A stretch of DNA of 32,270 bases, from the NCBI GenBank assembly GCA_947644325.1, contig CANRZD010000012.1, positions 1-32,270 of the forward strand. The letters are read 5' to 3'. Positions within the stretch are counted from its first letter, which is position 1. Each line of letters starts with the position of its first letter. This DNA comes from an uncultured Clostridia bacterium. Its GTDB lineage: Bacteria > Bacillota > Clostridia > Oscillospirales > Acutalibacteraceae. Position numbers and translations under genes: made by a program. Below the pieces are notes generated by a model. It did no database searches. It was not told the origin of the DNA and worked only from the letters and a program-made list of their open reading frames with translations. This document shows positions 8,165 through 16,118 of this stretch, in pieces.

Positions 8165-8987
8165 GCTTCTGTTCGCGGGGTTTGCCCGCTTAAAGAAAGA
8201 TTTGGCCTTTTGGGTGTGCTTTCTGGGCATGCTGGGGATGGGCGTCTTTCTTCCTGTGGGCCAATATTTTGACAGCATCAAATACAACACGGTCCCTATG
8301 CCGGACAATCTTATCTTCAATTACGTGCCCTTTGTCTGCCTGGCGGCGGCTCTGTTCATCAGCCTGTATTTAGGGGTAGACTACAGCGACGGCACGGTGC
8401 GCAACAAGGTCATGGTGGGCCGCACCCGAAAAGAGATCTACATGGCAAACTGGGTGGTGTGCGTCCTGGGGACCCTTCTCCTCTGCCTGGCCTTTGCCGT
8501 GCCTGCCACGGCGCTGTCCCTCCTGCTGCTGGGGGCCTGCAAGGCCCCAGCCATAGCCTTCGTGACAACGGCGGCGCTGAGCGTGCTGACGGCCGTGGCC
8601 ATCTCTTCCGTGTACACTCTGGTGGGCACGCTCTGCCAGAATAAGGCGGTCATATCGGCGGCCTGCCTGCTCATCGTCTTCGCCCTCTACATCTTTGCCA
8701 TGATGATAAACGGCGCCCTCAGCCAGCCCCCTACCCTGGAGGGCATGGTGACCCTCACCGAAAACGGCATGGAGGTGGACCAGGGCACCCCCAACCCCGC
8801 CTACCTGACCGGCGCAAAGCGGGCCGTGTACGAGTTTTTAGACGACTTCCTGCCTGTAAACCAGGGGATACAGTGCGCAAACATGCAGATCGCCCACCCC
8901 CTGCGCTTTTCCCTGTGCGATGTGGGCATCACCCTTGTGAGCATCCTTGCGGGGCTGTGGCTCTTTGGAAGAAAAGACTTGAAATAA
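8157..8987 (+). CDS. ABC-2 type transporter permease
   Basis: A 276-residue membrane protein with about six hydrophobic segments (for example DLAFWVCFLGMLGMGVFLP, FVCLAAALFISLYLGVDY, AVISAACLLIVFALYIFAMM). The segment DYSDGTVRNKVMVGRTRKEIYMANW between early membrane spans is typical of ABC-2 permeases of the BcrB/lantibiotic group. The start at 8157 is set by GGGAGGTG, which lies within the end of the ATPase gene, so translation of the two is coupled. An extracytoplasmic loop lies at about 185-230. Substrate unknown; context suggests peptide-antibiotic export or immunity. Confidence 0.88.
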   Translation: MNKLLFAGFARLKKDLAFWVCFLGMLGMGVFLPVGQYFDSIKYNTVPMPDNLIFNYVPFVCLAAALFISLYLGVDYSDGTVRNKVMVGRTRKEIYMANWVVCVLGTLLLCLAFAVPATALSLLLLGACKAPAIAFVTTAALSVLTAVAISSVYTLVGTLCQNKAVISAACLLIVFALYIFAMMINGALSQPPTLEGMVTLTENGMEVDQGTPNPAYLTGAKRAVYEFLDDFLPVNQGIQCANMQIAHPLRFSLCDVGITLVSILAGLWLFGRKDLK

Positions 8988-9002
8988 GTAGGAGGACTTA
9001 CC

Positions 9003-9902
9003 ATGATGTGGCTCATCTTCGGCGCGCTGGGGTGCGTTATCATAGGGCTTCTCATCCGGCTGGGGTTCATGCGCGGGGCCGCCCGGAAGCTTGCCCGGGA
9101 CCTTGCCCGGCGGCGGGAGATGGACACAAACACCCTTCTGGACCTTTCCACCCGGGATAAGACCATGCGGCGCTTGGCCTCAGAGCTCAACCAGGAGCTG
9201 CGGCTTCTCCGGGAGGAGCGCCTTAACTACCAGCAGGGGGACCGGGAACTGAAGGAGGCGGTGACGGGCATCTCTCACGACCTGCGCACGCCCCTTACGG
9301 CGGTGCGGGGCTACCTGCAGCTTTTAGAGCGGGAGGAGGACCCAGAGCTTGCCCGCAAGTACCTGGGCATCGTCTCCGGTCGGGTAGAGGCCATGAGCCG
9401 CCTGACAGAGGAGCTGTTCCGCTGCTCCATGGCGGCGTCTGAGCCGGTGGAGCTGCGCCCCCTAGACCTCTCGAGAGCGCTGGAAGAAAGCCTTCTCTCT
9501 TTCTACGGGGCCTTTGAGAGCCGGGGCATCACCCCGGACATCGCCCTGCCAGACACCCCCGTGCCCCGGGACCTGGACCCGGAGGCCCTGCACCGGGTGC
9601 TCTCAAACATCCTCTCAAACGCCCTGAAGTACAGCCCCAAAGACCTGAAAGTGGCCCTGACCGCAGAGGGCCGGGCCACTTTCCAGAATTCCGCGCCGGG
9701 GCTCACCCCCGTCGCCTGCGCCCGGCTCTTCGACCGCTTTTACACCATCGAGACCGGCCGGGACTCCACGGGCCTGGGGCTATCCATCGCAAAGCTCTTG
9801 ACAGAGCGCATGGGCGGCTCCATCGCCGCCCGGTGTGAAGGGGGGCGGCTCATTATAGAGCTTTTCTTCCCTCAGCCCAGCACTTTAATAGAGAAGGAAT
9901 AG
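9003..9902 (+). CDS. Sensor histidine kinase with a minimal membrane anchor
   Basis: A 299-residue kinase. One N-terminal membrane helix (about 2-22) is followed by a charged helical region, then the dimerisation/phospho-acceptor motif GISHDLRTPL with His about 92, and an ATPase domain ending in STGLGLSIAKLL. There is no extracellular sensor domain, so it cannot sense a ligand by itself in the classical way. In similar modules the transporter acts as the sensor. The AGGAGG site lies 7 bases before the ATG. It is the last gene of the regulator-ABC-kinase cluster, and its 3' end overlaps the convergent epimerase-like gene by 31 bases. Confidence 0.92.
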   Translation: MMWLIFGALGCVIIGLLIRLGFMRGAARKLARDLARRREMDTNTLLDLSTRDKTMRRLASELNQELRLLREERLNYQQGDRELKEAVTGISHDLRTPLTAVRGYLQLLEREEDPELARKYLGIVSGRVEAMSRLTEELFRCSMAASEPVELRPLDLSRALEESLLSFYGAFESRGITPDIALPDTPVPRDLDPEALHRVLSNILSNALKYSPKDLKVALTAEGRATFQNSAPGLTPVACARLFDRFYTIETGRDSTGLGLSIAKLLTERMGGSIAARCEGGRLIIELFFPQPSTLIEKE

Positions 9903-10747
9903 CTATACTTCTCCCCAGGGGCGATGGCCCGCATGTTGTGCTTTTGGGTGAACTCGTCCCCTTCTGTGGTCAGGGTGGCGCAGCCGGTCCAGGGCTCCAG
10001 GCACACATAGGGCCCGTCGTTTGCCGCGGACCAGATGCCCAGCATGGGGAACTCGCTGCCAAAGTACATTTCCAGGCCCCGGCCGGTCTTTTTGTTGAGA
10101 ATACGCACCCGGCGGGAGTTAAGGTTTTCAAACACCAAAGCGTCTTGGTAGAAAAGGCTGTGCTTTAAGGGGATCTCCCGGCCCTTTAAGGTAAAGCCCA
10201 CAGTTTCATAGTCCAACAGCCCCGCGCCCATGACCACAGCGGGGCATTTTTGGTCTTCGTCCTTTTCAAACTGAATGGTGTAGTCCTCGAACTCCGCCCC
10301 GTCCTCCATGGGCAGGTTAAAGCCCGGGTGCCCGCCGATGGCAAAGGGCAGGGGCTCGTCCCCCGTGTTCTCCACGGCAAACTGGGTGAAGTACCCCTCT
10401 TCGGTCAGGCCGTAGTCTACGGTCAAGGCGAAGTCAAAGGGGTACTGCTTTTTTGTGTCTTCGTCGGCCCGCAGGGTCAGAGAGGCGGCGCGTTCTGTCT
10501 GGAAGTTTAATGCGAACACCCGGCGCCGGGCAAAGCCGTGCTGGGCCATCTCAATCCACTGGCCCTTGATCTTCGCCCGACCCTGCCGCAGGGCCCCCAC
10601 AATGGGGAACAGCACCGGCGCACAGCCCCCCCAGTAGGCCGGGTCCCCGGTCCAGAGGAGCTCGCGCTGCCCCTCCCTGAAGGACACGATTTGGGCCCCC
10701 AGGGGGTCTATTCTGGCGGAAAACCGCCCGTTTTCCAATTCTATCAT
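9872..10747 (-). CDS. Aldose 1-epimerase family protein (LacX-like)
   Basis: A 291-residue cytosolic beta-sandwich protein of the galactose mutarotase superfamily, which interconverts alpha and beta anomers of aldoses or acts on hexose-6-phosphates. Family hallmarks are the opening IELENGRFSARIDPLGAQI, HGFAR with the first His, GGHPGFN with the second, and CLEPWTG with the catalytic Glu. Length fits LacX/YeaD-like members better than GalM. The specific sugar is unknown. It begins three bases after the mrp-like gene stop, at the end of a long minus-strand gene train, and overlaps the 3' end of the opposite-strand kinase gene. Confidence 0.88.
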   Translation of the reverse strand: MIELENGRFSARIDPLGAQIVSFREGQRELLWTGDPAYWGGCAPVLFPIVGALRQGRAKIKGQWIEMAQHGFARRRVFALNFQTERAASLTLRADEDTKKQYPFDFALTVDYGLTEEGYFTQFAVENTGDEPLPFAIGGHPGFNLPMEDGAEFEDYTIQFEKDEDQKCPAVVMGAGLLDYETVGFTLKGREIPLKHSLFYQDALVFENLNSRRVRILNKKTGRGLEMYFGSEFPMLGIWSAANDGPYVCLEPWTGCATLTTEGDEFTQKHNMRAIAPGEKYSYSFSIKVLG

Positions 10748-10750
10748 AGG

Positions 10751-11590
10751 TTACTCCACCGCTTCTATCTTGTCGGCGGCTTCCTCCAGCCAGTCCCCGT
10801 CAAAGAGCTCGATGGTGCCCTGGTCGCAGGCGGCGGCGAGCTTGGGGTCTAAGGGCAGCCGGCCCAGGACCTTCAAGTCGTACTTGGCGGCCACCTCTTC
10901 AATATGGCTTTCGCCGAAGACGGAGAAGGGCTTGCCGCAGTCGGGGCACTGGACGTAGCTCATGTTTTCAATGAGGCCCAGCACGGGCACGTCCATCATC
11001 TTGGCCATCTCCACGGCCTTGGAGACGATCATGGACACCAGCTCCTGGGGGGAGGTGACGATGAGGATGCCCGCTAGGGGCAGGCTCTGAAACACCGTAA
11101 GGGGGGCGTCCCCTGTGCCGGGGGGCATGTCCACGAACATATAGTCCACGTCGCCCCACACCACGTCGGTCCAGAACTGCTTGATGGCCCCGGCGATGAC
11201 CGGCCCCCGCCAGACCACCGGCGTTGTCTCCTCGTCTAAAAGCAGGTTGATGCTCATGACCTTCACGCCGGTTTTGGTGTCCATGGGGTACATGCCGTTT
11301 TCATCGGCCAGGCACTTGCCTTTAAGGCCAAAGCACTTGGGGATAGAGGGCCCGGTGATGTCCGCGTCCAAGATGCCCACAGACAGGTCCCGCCGGCGCA
11401 GGGTGGTGGCCAAAAGGGACGTGACCAGTGACTTTCCCACGCCGCCCTTGCCGCTTACCACGCCGATGACCTTCTTCACGTGGCTCAGATCGTTTGTCTT
11501 CTCCAGAAAGCTCTGGGGCCCTTCCCTGCTGGGGCAGTTCTCCCCGCAGGTAGAGCAGTCGTGGGTGCAGTTTTCGATTGCTTCGCTCAT
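10751..11590 (-). CDS. Mrp/NBP35-family P-loop ATPase, Fe-S cluster carrier
   Basis: A 279-residue protein. The N-terminus carries four cysteines in the pattern CTHDCSTCGENC (residues 8-19), a probable Fe-S site as in Nbp35/ApbC-type proteins. The deviant Walker A SGKGGVGKS is at about 46-54, followed by DADITGPSIP and the switch segment DMPPGTGDAPLT. A second cysteine pair, CPDCG, near residue 215 is the conserved cluster-bridging CxxC. The predicted role is assembly or transfer of Fe-S clusters in the cytosol, in keeping with the many Fe-S proteins encoded nearby (Rnf, radical SAM). AAAAGGAG lies about 10 bases before the ATG. Confidence 0.93.
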   Translation of the reverse strand: MSEAIENCTHDCSTCGENCPSREGPQSFLEKTNDLSHVKKVIGVVSGKGGVGKSLVTSLLATTLRRRDLSVGILDADITGPSIPKCFGLKGKCLADENGMYPMDTKTGVKVMSINLLLDEETTPVVWRGPVIAGAIKQFWTDVVWGDVDYMFVDMPPGTGDAPLTVFQSLPLAGILIVTSPQELVSMIVSKAVEMAKMMDVPVLGLIENMSYVQCPDCGKPFSVFGESHIEEVAAKYDLKVLGRLPLDPKLAAACDQGTIELFDGDWLEEAADKIEAVE

Positions 11591-11630
11591 GTTGTTCAGA
11601 CTCCTTTTAATGATTTATTTCTATCTTCTA

Positions 11631-12551
11631 TTATAAATAGGCAAGCGTCTTTTCTTCCCCATCTAGCCTGGCCCTCTGCCCTATGGGCAGTATGGCGTGG
11701 TTCTCCCCGTGGCCGAAGTCGTCGCAGTACACCACGGGGATATGATGGCGCTCCCCCAGAAGCTTCAGCCGGGCGTAGAGATTTGGGCAGGGGTGGTCGG
11801 CGAAATTGCCGAAAAGCAGGCCCGTCACCGTCTTCATGAAGGGGCTCTGCTCGATGCAGGAAAGCATGGAGCTCACGTGGGCCTCGTCCCCGAAGCGCTC
11901 GTGGTCCTCTAAAAACAGGATGTGGGGCTCGTTTAAGTCCACCGGGAAATAGTCTGTGCCCAGCAGCAATGCAAAATTCATGGTGTAGCCCCCGCACAGC
12001 ACGCCCTCGCCCACGCCGGGGGAAAGGGCGAGCCAGGGGGAATTCTTCTCGTGGGCCGCCATACTGTCGCTTAAAATATGCCCCGCAAAGTGCCGGCGGT
12101 TATAGTCCGTCCACCCGGTGAACATGGTGGGGTCCTGGCCGTAGTAGGTGATTAGGCCCGTCTTCGCCCATATGGCGTTTAAGAGCGTGGTGCCGTCGCT
12201 GTAGCTGCACACGCGCTTGGGGTTTTTCTGAAACAAATCGAAGTCAAGGTAGGGCAGCAGCTCGGGGCTTCCCTCCCCGCCGCCGAACAAAACATAGTCT
12301 ACAGACGGGTCTGCGGCCAGCTCATTGAGGTCCGCGGCGCGCTCTGTGTCTGAGGCCAGATACCCCCAGGTGTCCTTATAGAGATTCTGGGCGCAGACGG
12401 CCCGGAAGCCCTCTTTCTCCATCTCGCTGATGATGTTCTTATACTCCCGGCTCCAGGGGATCTCCTGCCCGGGGGCGGCCTCGTAAAGGGGCACGTGGCT
12501 GGGGGAGCAGATGCCAATGGCGCCGTTTTTCGGCAGCGGTCTTGCTTTCAT
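11631..12551 (-). CDS. S66 family peptidase (LD-carboxypeptidase / MccF-like)
   Basis: A 306-residue serine peptidase of family S66. The opening GAIGICSPSHV is typical. The nucleophile lies in CSYSDGTTLLNAI, the catalytic Glu in FLEDHERF and the catalytic His in DFGHGENHAILPIG, so the Ser-Glu-His triad appears complete. Family members either trim peptidoglycan tetrapeptides (LdcA) or inactivate microcin-C-like compounds (MccF); the sequence alone does not decide. No signal peptide is seen, so it acts in the cytosol on recycled or imported substrate. AGGAGG lies 7 bases before the ATG. It follows the histidine kinase gene by 20 bases. Confidence 0.9.
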   Translation of the reverse strand: MKARPLPKNGAIGICSPSHVPLYEAAPGQEIPWSREYKNIISEMEKEGFRAVCAQNLYKDTWGYLASDTERAADLNELAADPSVDYVLFGGGEGSPELLPYLDFDLFQKNPKRVCSYSDGTTLLNAIWAKTGLITYYGQDPTMFTGWTDYNRRHFAGHILSDSMAAHEKNSPWLALSPGVGEGVLCGGYTMNFALLLGTDYFPVDLNEPHILFLEDHERFGDEAHVSSMLSCIEQSPFMKTVTGLLFGNFADHPCPNLYARLKLLGERHHIPVVYCDDFGHGENHAILPIGQRARLDGEEKTLAYL

Positions 12552-12571
12552 AGCGGTTTCCTCCTATTATA

Positions 12572-13993
12572 TCACGTCTCGCGTTCCGGTACAACCGGCA
12601 GCTCGAACCAGAAGGTGCTGCCCTCTCCCAGGGTGCTCTCCACCCCGTAGAGCCCGCCGTGAAGCTCCAGTATATTCTTGACGATGGAGAGCCCCAGGCC
12701 CGTGCCCACCTGGGCCCGGCGGTGCTCCTTGTCCACCTTGTAGTAGCGGTCCCAGATGTCCCTGAGCTTGTCAGCGGGAATGCCCTCGCCGGTGTCCGTT
12801 ACAGAGACCCGCACCCGGCCCTCTTCCACGGTCTCACGCAGGGTGATGGTCTTATCCGCCCCGGCGTAGTGGATGGCGTTATTCACGAGGTTATACACCA
12901 CCTGGGAGATCTTCAGCTCGTCGGCCTCTACCAGAACGGGCCCGTCGTAATGGAAGGGGAAGGCGTAGTCGGCCAGCTTGTCATAGCGGGTGAGGATGGC
13001 CCCGATGCAGGCGGTGAGATCAAAGCGGGAGAGGGTGAGCCGGTCGGCCCCGGCCTCCAGCCTCGACAGGTCCAGCAGGTCGTTTACCAAGTCCGTCAGC
13101 CGCCCGGCCTCGTCGATGATCACCTGGACGTTTTCCGGGGTGTTCTCCCCGGGCAGGTCCCGCATGACCTCCGCGTAGCCCTTTATCATGGTAAGGGGCG
13201 TGCGCAGGTCGTGAGAGACGTTTGCAAGAAGCTCCCGCCGCGTCTGGTCCGCCTTGGAGAGCTCGGCGGCGGCGTAGTTGAGGGTGTGGGCCAGTTCGCT
13301 GACCTCCCTTGCCCCCTGGGGGGCAAAGCGGATGGTGTAGTCCCCCTCCCCCAGGCGCTTGGCCGACTGGCTCATGGCCGTAAGGGGCCCCGCCATTCGC
13401 CGGGAAAGAAAGGCCGCTAAGCCCGCCCCCAGCAGCAGCATCACCAGGGTGACGCAGAGAAGCTGCACCCGCAGGGTGTCCACCGTGGCGTCCACGGGGG
13501 TGATCTCCGACTCCACCAGCACCAGCCAGTGCTCGCCCCCGGCGGTGTGGGCCACCTTCCCCAGCAGGATCAGCTGGGCGCCCCCGGCCCGGGAGGTGAA
13601 GGTCTCGGTGTAAGAGCCGCCTAAGAGATTCACCTTGTCAAAAATAGCGATGCGCCCCATCCGGCCCAGGTCCGCTATCAGGCTCTCCTTAAAGCTCTGG
13701 CGGTAGGCCACCAGGCTGCGGCCGATGGGGTCTGTGACAAAGATATTGACCCCCGTGCGCAGGCAGGTGTCATAGGCCAGGCTGTCAAGGTTTGGGCTGT
13801 CGATGTCCTTTGCGATGGAATCGGCGATGCGCCTTGTCTCCCCGGTCTTGATGGCCCGGTAGAAGGGGGTCAGCAGCACCGTCTGCAAAACCCACAGCAG
13901 CACAAGGCTCAAAAGCGCGAAAAGGCAGAAGCCCGCGGTAATCTGCGCCCGCAGGCCCAACTGCCTTTTTTCCCTCCGCCCGCCGCCCTTCAT
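12572..13993 (-). CDS. Sensor histidine kinase with HAMP domain
   Basis: A 473-residue transmembrane kinase. A first membrane helix (about 18-42) is followed by an extracytoplasmic sensor region (about 43-175), a second helix (about 177-196), a HAMP domain and the phospho-acceptor motif NVSHDLRTPLTMI with His about 261. The ATPase domain follows with NLVNNAIHYA (N box), DTGEGIP (G1) and GTGLGLSIVKNIL (G2). The sensor region resembles a small extracytoplasmic PAS-like fold, but this is inferred. The gene overlaps the response regulator stop by four bases (ATGA), so the two form a cognate pair. The signal is unknown; the adjacent S66 peptidase hints at the cell envelope. Confidence 0.93.
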   Translation of the reverse strand: MKGGGRREKRQLGLRAQITAGFCLFALLSLVLLWVLQTVLLTPFYRAIKTGETRRIADSIAKDIDSPNLDSLAYDTCLRTGVNIFVTDPIGRSLVAYRQSFKESLIADLGRMGRIAIFDKVNLLGGSYTETFTSRAGGAQLILLGKVAHTAGGEHWLVLVESEITPVDATVDTLRVQLLCVTLVMLLLGAGLAAFLSRRMAGPLTAMSQSAKRLGEGDYTIRFAPQGAREVSELAHTLNYAAAELSKADQTRRELLANVSHDLRTPLTMIKGYAEVMRDLPGENTPENVQVIIDEAGRLTDLVNDLLDLSRLEAGADRLTLSRFDLTACIGAILTRYDKLADYAFPFHYDGPVLVEADELKISQVVYNLVNNAIHYAGADKTITLRETVEEGRVRVSVTDTGEGIPADKLRDIWDRYYKVDKEHRRAQVGTGLGLSIVKNILELHGGLYGVESTLGEGSTFWFELPVVPERET

Positions 13994-14670
13994 GCGTCAA
14001 AGCGGTAGCCTACGCCCCGCAGGGTGACGATGAACCGGCTGTAGGGCCCCAGAGAACGCCGCAGAAGCTTTATGTGGGTGTCTAAGGTCCTGTCGTCCCC
14101 GTAAAAGTCGTAGCCCCACACGTTCGTGATGAGCATCTCACGGGTGAGCGCCAGCCGACGGTTTCGCACCATATAGCTCAAAAGCTCGTATTCCTTGGGC
14201 GAGAGCTCGGCCCGCGCGCCGTCTATGGTGACCACCCGGGCGTCAAAATCGATGTGAAGCCCCTCTAATTCCACCACGTCCCGCTTCCCCCCGGGGCCCT
14301 GGGGCCGGGCCCGGTTCATGATGGCATTTACCCGCATCATCAGCTCCTTGGGGGAGAAGGGCTTCACCACGTAGTCGTCCACCCCCAGCTCGAAGCCGTG
14401 GATGCGGTCGTACTCCTCCCCCCGGGCCGAGAGCATGAGGATGGGCATGGGGCTCACCTTGCGTATCTCCCCCGCCGCCGAAAAGCCGTCCAGCTCCGGC
14501 ATCATCACGTCCAGTATGGCCATGTCGAAAGCGTCGGGGTTCTGGCGCACCAGGCCCACGGCCTCCATGCCGTTTTCCGCTTCCGTAACCTTGTGCCCTT
14601 CGAACTCCGCGTATTTGCGGATCAGCCTGCGTATCTTCTCTTCGTCGTCCACCACCAGCAAGTGGTACAT
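13990..14670 (-). CDS. OmpR-family response regulator
   Basis: A 226-residue regulator. The receiver domain has the acidic pair at residues 8-9, phospho-acceptor Asp about 54 in LDVMMPELDG and Lys about 103 in VVKPFSP. A winged-helix domain follows, with ELSPKEYELLSYM, NVWGYDFYGDDRTLDTHIKLLR and a C-terminal RGVGYRF, as in PhoB/WalR-like proteins. AGGGGGTGA lies before the ATG at 14670. It is translationally coupled to its kinase by an ATGA overlap and begins 11 bases after folK. Targets are not evident from the window. Confidence 0.94.
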   Translation of the reverse strand: MYHLLVVDDEEKIRRLIRKYAEFEGHKVTEAENGMEAVGLVRQNPDAFDMAILDVMMPELDGFSAAGEIRKVSPMPILMLSARGEEYDRIHGFELGVDDYVVKPFSPKELMMRVNAIMNRARPQGPGGKRDVVELEGLHIDFDARVVTIDGARAELSPKEYELLSYMVRNRRLALTREMLITNVWGYDFYGDDRTLDTHIKLLRRSLGPYSRFIVTLRGVGYRFDA

Positions 14671-14681
14671 CCCGTCACCCC

Positions 14682-15164
14682 CTATTTATAAAGCCGCACG
14701 CCGCTTTTGTCCACAGCCTCCCAGTCCTGCGAGAAGTCAAACCCAAAGGCCCCCGCCAGCCCCCCGGGGAACAAATCGGACAGGGGCGCCATCACAAAGG
14801 CCCTCTCCCGTATGCGTGGGTGGGGCACCGTCAGGCTCTCGCTTTCTCCCTTATAGCCCTCGTAGAGTAAGAGGTCGATGTCCACGGTGCGGGCCCCGTG
14901 ATACTCCGTGCGCACCCGGCCCAGCCTCGTTTCTATCTGAAGGCAGCGCTCCAGAAGCTCCCCCGGAGAGAGCTTCGTGTCCACCATCACGCAGCAGTTT
15001 AGGTAGTCCGGCTGCTGTGAGAGCACGTCAAAGGGCGCGGTCTCGTAGATGTTCGACATGGCAAGGACCCGGGTCCTCGGCAGCTTTTCCAGGCCCTCCA
15101 GGGCGGCGGCCAGGTTCTCCTCCCGGTCCCCCAGGTTGCCCCCCAGGCCCAATACGGCCTTCAT
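14682..15164 (-). CDS. folK: 2-amino-4-hydroxy-6-hydroxymethyldihydropteridine diphosphokinase
   Basis: A 160-residue enzyme that transfers pyrophosphate from ATP to 6-hydroxymethyl-7,8-dihydropterin, giving the substrate for dihydropteroate synthase. Family signatures are LGGNLGDREENL at the start, SNIYETAPF and YLNCCV in the pterin-binding part, and the ATP/Mg motif GARTVDIDLLLY followed by PHPRIRERAFVMAPL. The frame is open upstream to 15296, but that extension is the antisense-like overlap with folB. The ATG at 15164 overlaps the folB TGA (ATGA) and starts exactly at the family N-terminus. It works with folB, folE and folP in this window. Confidence 0.95.
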   Translation of the reverse strand: MKAVLGLGGNLGDREENLAAALEGLEKLPRTRVLAMSNIYETAPFDVLSQQPDYLNCCVMVDTKLSPGELLERCLQIETRLGRVRTEYHGARTVDIDLLLYEGYKGESESLTVPHPRIRERAFVMAPLSDLFPGGLAGAFGFDFSQDWEAVDKSGVRLYK

Positions 15165-15532
15165 ACCTTTTCCCCCCTTCTCTTTGTGACCTCCACCGCC
15201 ACGTAGTCGAAGACGGCGTTCATGGGCGCCTGGGGCTTTTTGAGTGTTAGGGTGATCTCCTGCACCCGGGGGTGCTCCCGCAGCACCGCCCTGCACACCG
15301 CCTCCGCCGCCCGCTCGATGAGGTCGTAGCTTTTTTCCGTAAAGGCCCGCTGCACGGTCTTGCGCACGGCGGCGTAGTTTACGGTGTCGTTTAAGGCATC
15401 GCTTTCCCTTGCCCGGCTCAGGTCCGCCGAAAGGGCCATGTCCAGCACGAACTCCTGGCCGTCCCGCTTCTCCTCGGGGTTCACCCCGTGGCAGGCGAAA
15501 AGGCGCAGGCCTTTGATGAGTATCTTATCCAT
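15161..15532 (-). CDS. folB: Dihydroneopterin aldolase
   Basis: A 123-residue enzyme that cleaves 7,8-dihydroneopterin to 6-hydroxymethyl-7,8-dihydropterin and glycolaldehyde. Family features are the opening DKILIKGLRLFACHGVNPEEK with the FACHGVNPEE core, the central TVNYAAVRKTVQ, the active-site region SYDLIERAAEAVC and VQEITLTLKKPQAP near the end. Length is typical. GGAGGAGG lies about 6 bases before the ATG. It overlaps the upstream acetyltransferase gene by 8 bases and folK by 4, so the three are co-translated. Confidence 0.95.
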   Translation of the reverse strand: MDKILIKGLRLFACHGVNPEEKRDGQEFVLDMALSADLSRARESDALNDTVNYAAVRKTVQRAFTEKSYDLIERAAEAVCRAVLREHPRVQEITLTLKKPQAPMNAVFDYVAVEVTKRRGEKV

Positions 15533-16118
15533 TTACATCCTCCTCCACAAACCAGGGGTATTCCTGCCGGTAGCGGCCGAACACCCGGTCCTCCCGGCCG
15601 TCCAGGTTCCGCTGGTACAGGCGGAACACCACGGGGATGTTTTTGGGCATCCACTGCTCCCGGTAAGAGTACCGGTACCGCAGCCCCGCCGCCGCCATGA
15701 CAAAGCCGCTGTGGGGGTTCTCCCGGTCGTGGGTGGCGGTGACAAAGGGCACGCCGTCCGCCTGGGCCCGGGCCACCAGGGCCCTTGCCGCCTCTGACGC
15801 CACGCCCCTGCGCCACCAATCCCTGCGCAGGCCGTAGCCCAGGTCATGGGCCTCCCCCTCCATGTCGATGTGGATGTACCCGATGACCTCCCCGGTATCC
15901 CCCAGGCAGATGACGTACTGGTACTGGTCCGGTGCCTGGTAGCAGGGGGCCCACTTCTCCTGGTATATCTTTTCCATCTGGGCCAGATTTTCTGCCGGGA
16001 ACACCGGCACGAACCGCATGACCTCCGGGTCCTTGTAGATTTCAAAGAGCCCGGGGATGTCCTCTGGGAAAGCCCGCCGCAGAAGCAGCCTGGGCGTCTC
16101 TATCTTTGGCGTGTTCAT
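15525..16118 (-). CDS. GNAT family N-acetyltransferase (RimJ/RimL-like)
   Basis: A 197-residue acetyltransferase. The N-terminal IETPRLLLRRAFPEDIPGLFEIY is characteristic of the RimJ/RimL/Acetyltransf_3 group. The acetyl-CoA-binding motif appears as LRRDWWRRGVASEAARALV. It would transfer an acetyl group from acetyl-CoA to an amine of a protein, antibiotic or small molecule; the acceptor is unknown. A G-rich site (GGGGGG) precedes the ATG. It overlaps the DUF4091 gene stop by four bases and folB by eight, so it sits within the same transcript but has no obvious link to folate synthesis. Confidence 0.9.
   Translation of the reverse strand: MNTPKIETPRLLLRRAFPEDIPGLFEIYKDPEVMRFVPVFPAENLAQMEKIYQEKWAPCYQAPDQYQYVICLGDTGEVIGYIHIDMEGEAHDLGYGLRRDWWRRGVASEAARALVARAQADGVPFVTATHDRENPHSGFVMAAAGLRYRYSYREQWMPKNIPVVFRLYQRNLDGREDRVFGRYRQEYPWFVEEDVNG

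Noticed and set aside
11630-11635. TATAAT on the minus strand before the Mrp gene
   Set aside because: No acceptable -35 at 16-18 bases and no extended -10; too weak to call a promoter.
12659-13420. Long plus-strand frame opposite the HAMP kinase gene
   Set aside because: No recognisable domain and the opposite strand encodes an unmistakable histidine kinase.
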